The notes beneath the pieces are model-generated. The model did no database searches. It had not been told where the DNA came from and saw only the letters and a list, made by a program, of their open reading frames with translations. A stretch of DNA of 24,836 bases, taken from positions 1 through 24,836 of the forward strand of contig NZ_CAJKVK010000022.1 in NCBI RefSeq assembly GCF_905203285.1, in the 5' to 3' direction. Below, in pieces: positions 22,872-24,836 of this stretch. The translations under genes and the position numbers were made by a program. The DNA comes from an uncultured Succinatimonas sp. (lineage in GTDB: Bacteria; Pseudomonadota; Gammaproteobacteria; Enterobacterales; Succinivibrionaceae). How positions within the stretch are numbered: the first letter of the stretch is position 1; each line of letters starts with the position of its first letter.

Positions 22872-24698
22872 TTAGATTTCTTTAAGCAGATCGCTGCCGT
22901 GCGGTTTGAGCGCCTTTTTTCTGCGATTAACTTCAGTCAGTTCAGTGTCATAGTAGGAATGCGGATATTTAACCTTGAACAAATCCAGGCATTCACGCTG
23001 CTTTTTAGACAGCTGATTGATCACATGCTCGTGGGTATTGCTGAAGTAATAATCTTTAATTCCCCTCAGCTCGTCCATTATGCCGCTTAAGGAATGATGC
23101 GGCATTTCCGTCTCTGCTTTCTTAGCCGCTTCAAGTCGTTGGTATAAGAAAGAATAAAGTGTCAGAGCAATAAATTCGATAAAGCATTTTCCGCATAAAG
23201 AATCCTCAGAGCTGACGCGAAAGCGCTTAAGCTGCATGCGGGTTTTAAGTGTAGCGAAAGTGTCTTCGATGCACTTGCGTCGGACATAGGCTCGATAGGC
23301 GACATCGGCATATTTAATATTATCGGAAACGGTAAGACAGATACCGGCGTTTTTGATAAAAGAGTTATAGACAGCGGTATCAAGGATTGGCTCATGATTA
23401 TCGTTAAGAATTAACTCTCGGCTGTCTTTATCGGTAAGGTAATTGGCATAAAGAAAAGCTTGCTCTTCGGCTGTTAGGATTTTCTTTTGCATGAAGAGCT
23501 CTTTCACTTCTTTAAGCCGGCGCTGATAATGGTCGATTTGTGCTCCCGAAGCCTCGTGATGATAAAAGACATGGACATAAGCCTTGTGTTTACCGCCTTC
23601 AACGGCCGTTTGCTCTTTACAGGTATAGACGTTTTGTCCGCAGCGCAGGTCAAAAAGGTTGTCACGGCTGAAAGCTAACATAGCTTCGTCAATATATTTT
23701 TGAAAGCCGGTGCATTTTTCGTACGGTACGCACATCAGAAAATGATAGCCCTTATCTGCAATCACGGCCATATTGGCGGCACTGAAGAAACCTCTGTCGG
23801 CAACGGCAACGAAAGAATGCACGCCGAGGTTAAGCAGCAGTTCGAAAGTTCCGACGCATTCGGACACATCGGGTATCGAGCCGTTGAAGTACTGATAATA
23901 TAAAGGACGGGAGCTGTCTTCATCCGTTATCATCATGACATTGATTTGCGGCAGCGCTTCTTCCTGCTTATTGTGTCCGTATTCGGCGTCGCTGAGTTTG
24001 GCGTAAGTACTGACCGAGGTGGAATCAAGCGCCCACATTCTTCTTTTGGATAACAAGCGTTTTTTAGTCAAAGCCGTCAGATAGGATTTGAAAAACAGCT
24101 GTACCTTTTCAGGAGTAATTGCAGCTAAAAGACGGGTCACAGCCGCAGGATACAGCTCTTCCGCCGCTGCGGGCAAACGGCAGCCGCGGGCAAAAAGACC
24201 GAGTCTTGCCAGTTTGGCGTCCGGCTCCATCACCATATAGTAAGCCGCAGCAAGCAGCTGCTTATAATGCTCCCCGAATACTTCTTTTAGACAATTAGGC
24301 AGTACGTCGCGTTTTAATAACTCATCAAGCACCGCTGACATACCGATGCTCACGCAGGTGATACGCGGAGCTGCGTAAAGCTCTTCGTTAGAATCGAGCG
24401 GAGTAAACACCAGTTTGTATTTACCGGAGGCAGCCGCTGCTTCATCAACGACACGAGATACGGAAAACTTATTAAGCTGCGGATGGGTAAGGCAAAAATC
24501 GGATGAAAACTTGATAATGCCGACGCCTTCGCTGTTATCAATACGACCGACGGTTTTGGTATGGGTTTTGACCGCGGTCTTACCGGAGCCTGACTTTTTA
24601 TTCTGCCAGGCATTACGGTACATGCGGGCGTAAGTGTAATTGCCGGACTTGACGAAATAGAGATTGGGCAGTTCAGGAGCTTTAAGCATAAATATCAT
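22872..24698 (-). CDS. IS4-superfamily DDE transposase, copy 2
   Basis: 608 aa, identical to the transposase of copy 1, with the DDE triad D225, D301, E478 and the YREK signature intact. Identity across both copies means very recent transposition, gene conversion, or a repeat placed twice by assembly. Confidence 0.95.
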   Translation of the reverse strand: MIFMLKAPELPNLYFVKSGNYTYARMYRNAWQNKKSGSGKTAVKTHTKTVGRIDNSEGVGIIKFSSDFCLTHPQLNKFSVSRVVDEAAAASGKYKLVFTPLDSNEELYAAPRITCVSIGMSAVLDELLKRDVLPNCLKEVFGEHYKQLLAAAYYMVMEPDAKLARLGLFARGCRLPAAAEELYPAAVTRLLAAITPEKVQLFFKSYLTALTKKRLLSKRRMWALDSTSVSTYAKLSDAEYGHNKQEEALPQINVMMITDEDSSRPLYYQYFNGSIPDVSECVGTFELLLNLGVHSFVAVADRGFFSAANMAVIADKGYHFLMCVPYEKCTGFQKYIDEAMLAFSRDNLFDLRCGQNVYTCKEQTAVEGGKHKAYVHVFYHHEASGAQIDHYQRRLKEVKELFMQKKILTAEEQAFLYANYLTDKDSRELILNDNHEPILDTAVYNSFIKNAGICLTVSDNIKYADVAYRAYVRRKCIEDTFATLKTRMQLKRFRVSSEDSLCGKCFIEFIALTLYSFLYQRLEAAKKAETEMPHHSLSGIMDELRGIKDYYFSNTHEHVINQLSKKQRECLDLFKVKYPHSYYDTELTEVNRRKKALKPHGSDLLKEI

Positions 24699-24699
24699 C

Positions 24700-24725
24700 T
24701 TCTAGGTATATTATTTTACCTAGAA
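24700..24725. repeat. Hairpin next to transposase start, copy 2
   Basis: Same 9-bp inverted repeat TTCTAGGTA / TACCTAGAA as in copy 1, sharing the CTAGGTA core with the terminal repeats. Confidence 0.8.
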
Positions 24726-24836
24726 AGATAGAAAAAATCAAGCTCCAATAATAAAAAACTATTTAAAAACAATGAAATTAAACCGAATAAGAAAAATAAA
24801 AAATCCGATTTTTACCTAGACTGTAAATTTCAGGTT

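Larger units (their letters stand above)
22841..24834 (-). mobile_element. Complete insertion sequence, copy 2
   Basis: Second 1994-bp copy, same orientation as copy 1 at a constant offset of 22839. The inverted repeats are at 22841-22868 and 24806-24834. The transposase is identical, the non-coding ends match base for base, and I found no difference elsewhere. It is inserted between the ssrA terminator and the window edge. The left flank is CTTTT and only TT is visible on the right, so a 5-bp duplication of CTTTT is not supported, while a 4-bp TTTT or a 7-bp one remains possible. Confidence 0.93.

Noticed and set aside
2..24834. A composite transposon carrying 20.8 kb of cargo
   Set aside because: The cargo is essential core genes (dcw, rpsO, pnp, smpB, ssrA); excision would be lethal, and no matching target duplication frames the whole segment.

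Overview
The window looks like chromosomal DNA of a gammaproteobacterium. Three things point there: the gene order mraZ-rsmH-ftsL-ftsI-murE-murF-mraY-murD-ftsW; linked smpB-ssrA with the proteolysis tag ANDENYALAA; and the rpsO-pnp pair. A Succinivibrionaceae-like anaerobe is a guess from the overall style, not something the sequence proves. MurE carries the DNPR signature of meso-diaminopimelate-adding ligases, so a Gram-negative-type wall is expected.

Layout, left to right. (1) 2-1995: complete IS copy, DDE transposase on the minus strand. (2) 1996-3865: AT-rich stretch with one plus-strand gene, an AAA ATPase with a C-terminal DUF234/PD-(D/E)XK-like domain, which starts next to a 37-bp perfect palindrome. 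The flanking gaps hold what may be decayed coding scraps. (3) 3866-14124: nine division and wall genes (dcw cluster) on the minus strand, tightly packed and often coupled, read from a promoter upstream of mraZ that carries three 10-bp-spaced TGG repeats, the expected MraZ operator. The cluster stops after ftsW; murG, murC, ftsQ, ftsA and ftsZ do not follow. (4) 14416-18559: three tandem paralogous sodium symporters of the SNF/NSS family, minus strand, ended by a rho-independent terminator. (5) 18818-21591: rpsO and pnp, minus strand, each with structured leaders and a terminator. (6) 21867-22752: smpB and ssrA (tmRNA), plus strand, with a terminator. (7) 22841-24834: a second IS copy in the same orientation, with no difference seen from the first.

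How the genes work together: dcw proteins make lipid-linked wall precursor (MurE, MurF, MurD, MraY) and build septal peptidoglycan (FtsW, FtsI, FtsL), under MraZ control with RsmH modifying 16S rRNA. rpsO, pnp, smpB and ssrA serve translation, RNA decay and ribosome rescue.

I do not see a clear new defence or mobile system. The items most worth a second look are non-coding: a pseudoknot-capable rpsO leader, a transporter-operon leader resembling the right end of an IS200/IS605 element, the palindrome at the ATPase start, and the dcw breakpoint at ftsW. The window begins 1 base before one IS copy and ends 2 bases after the other, so its edges may be repeat-defined contig ends or a deliberate cut.
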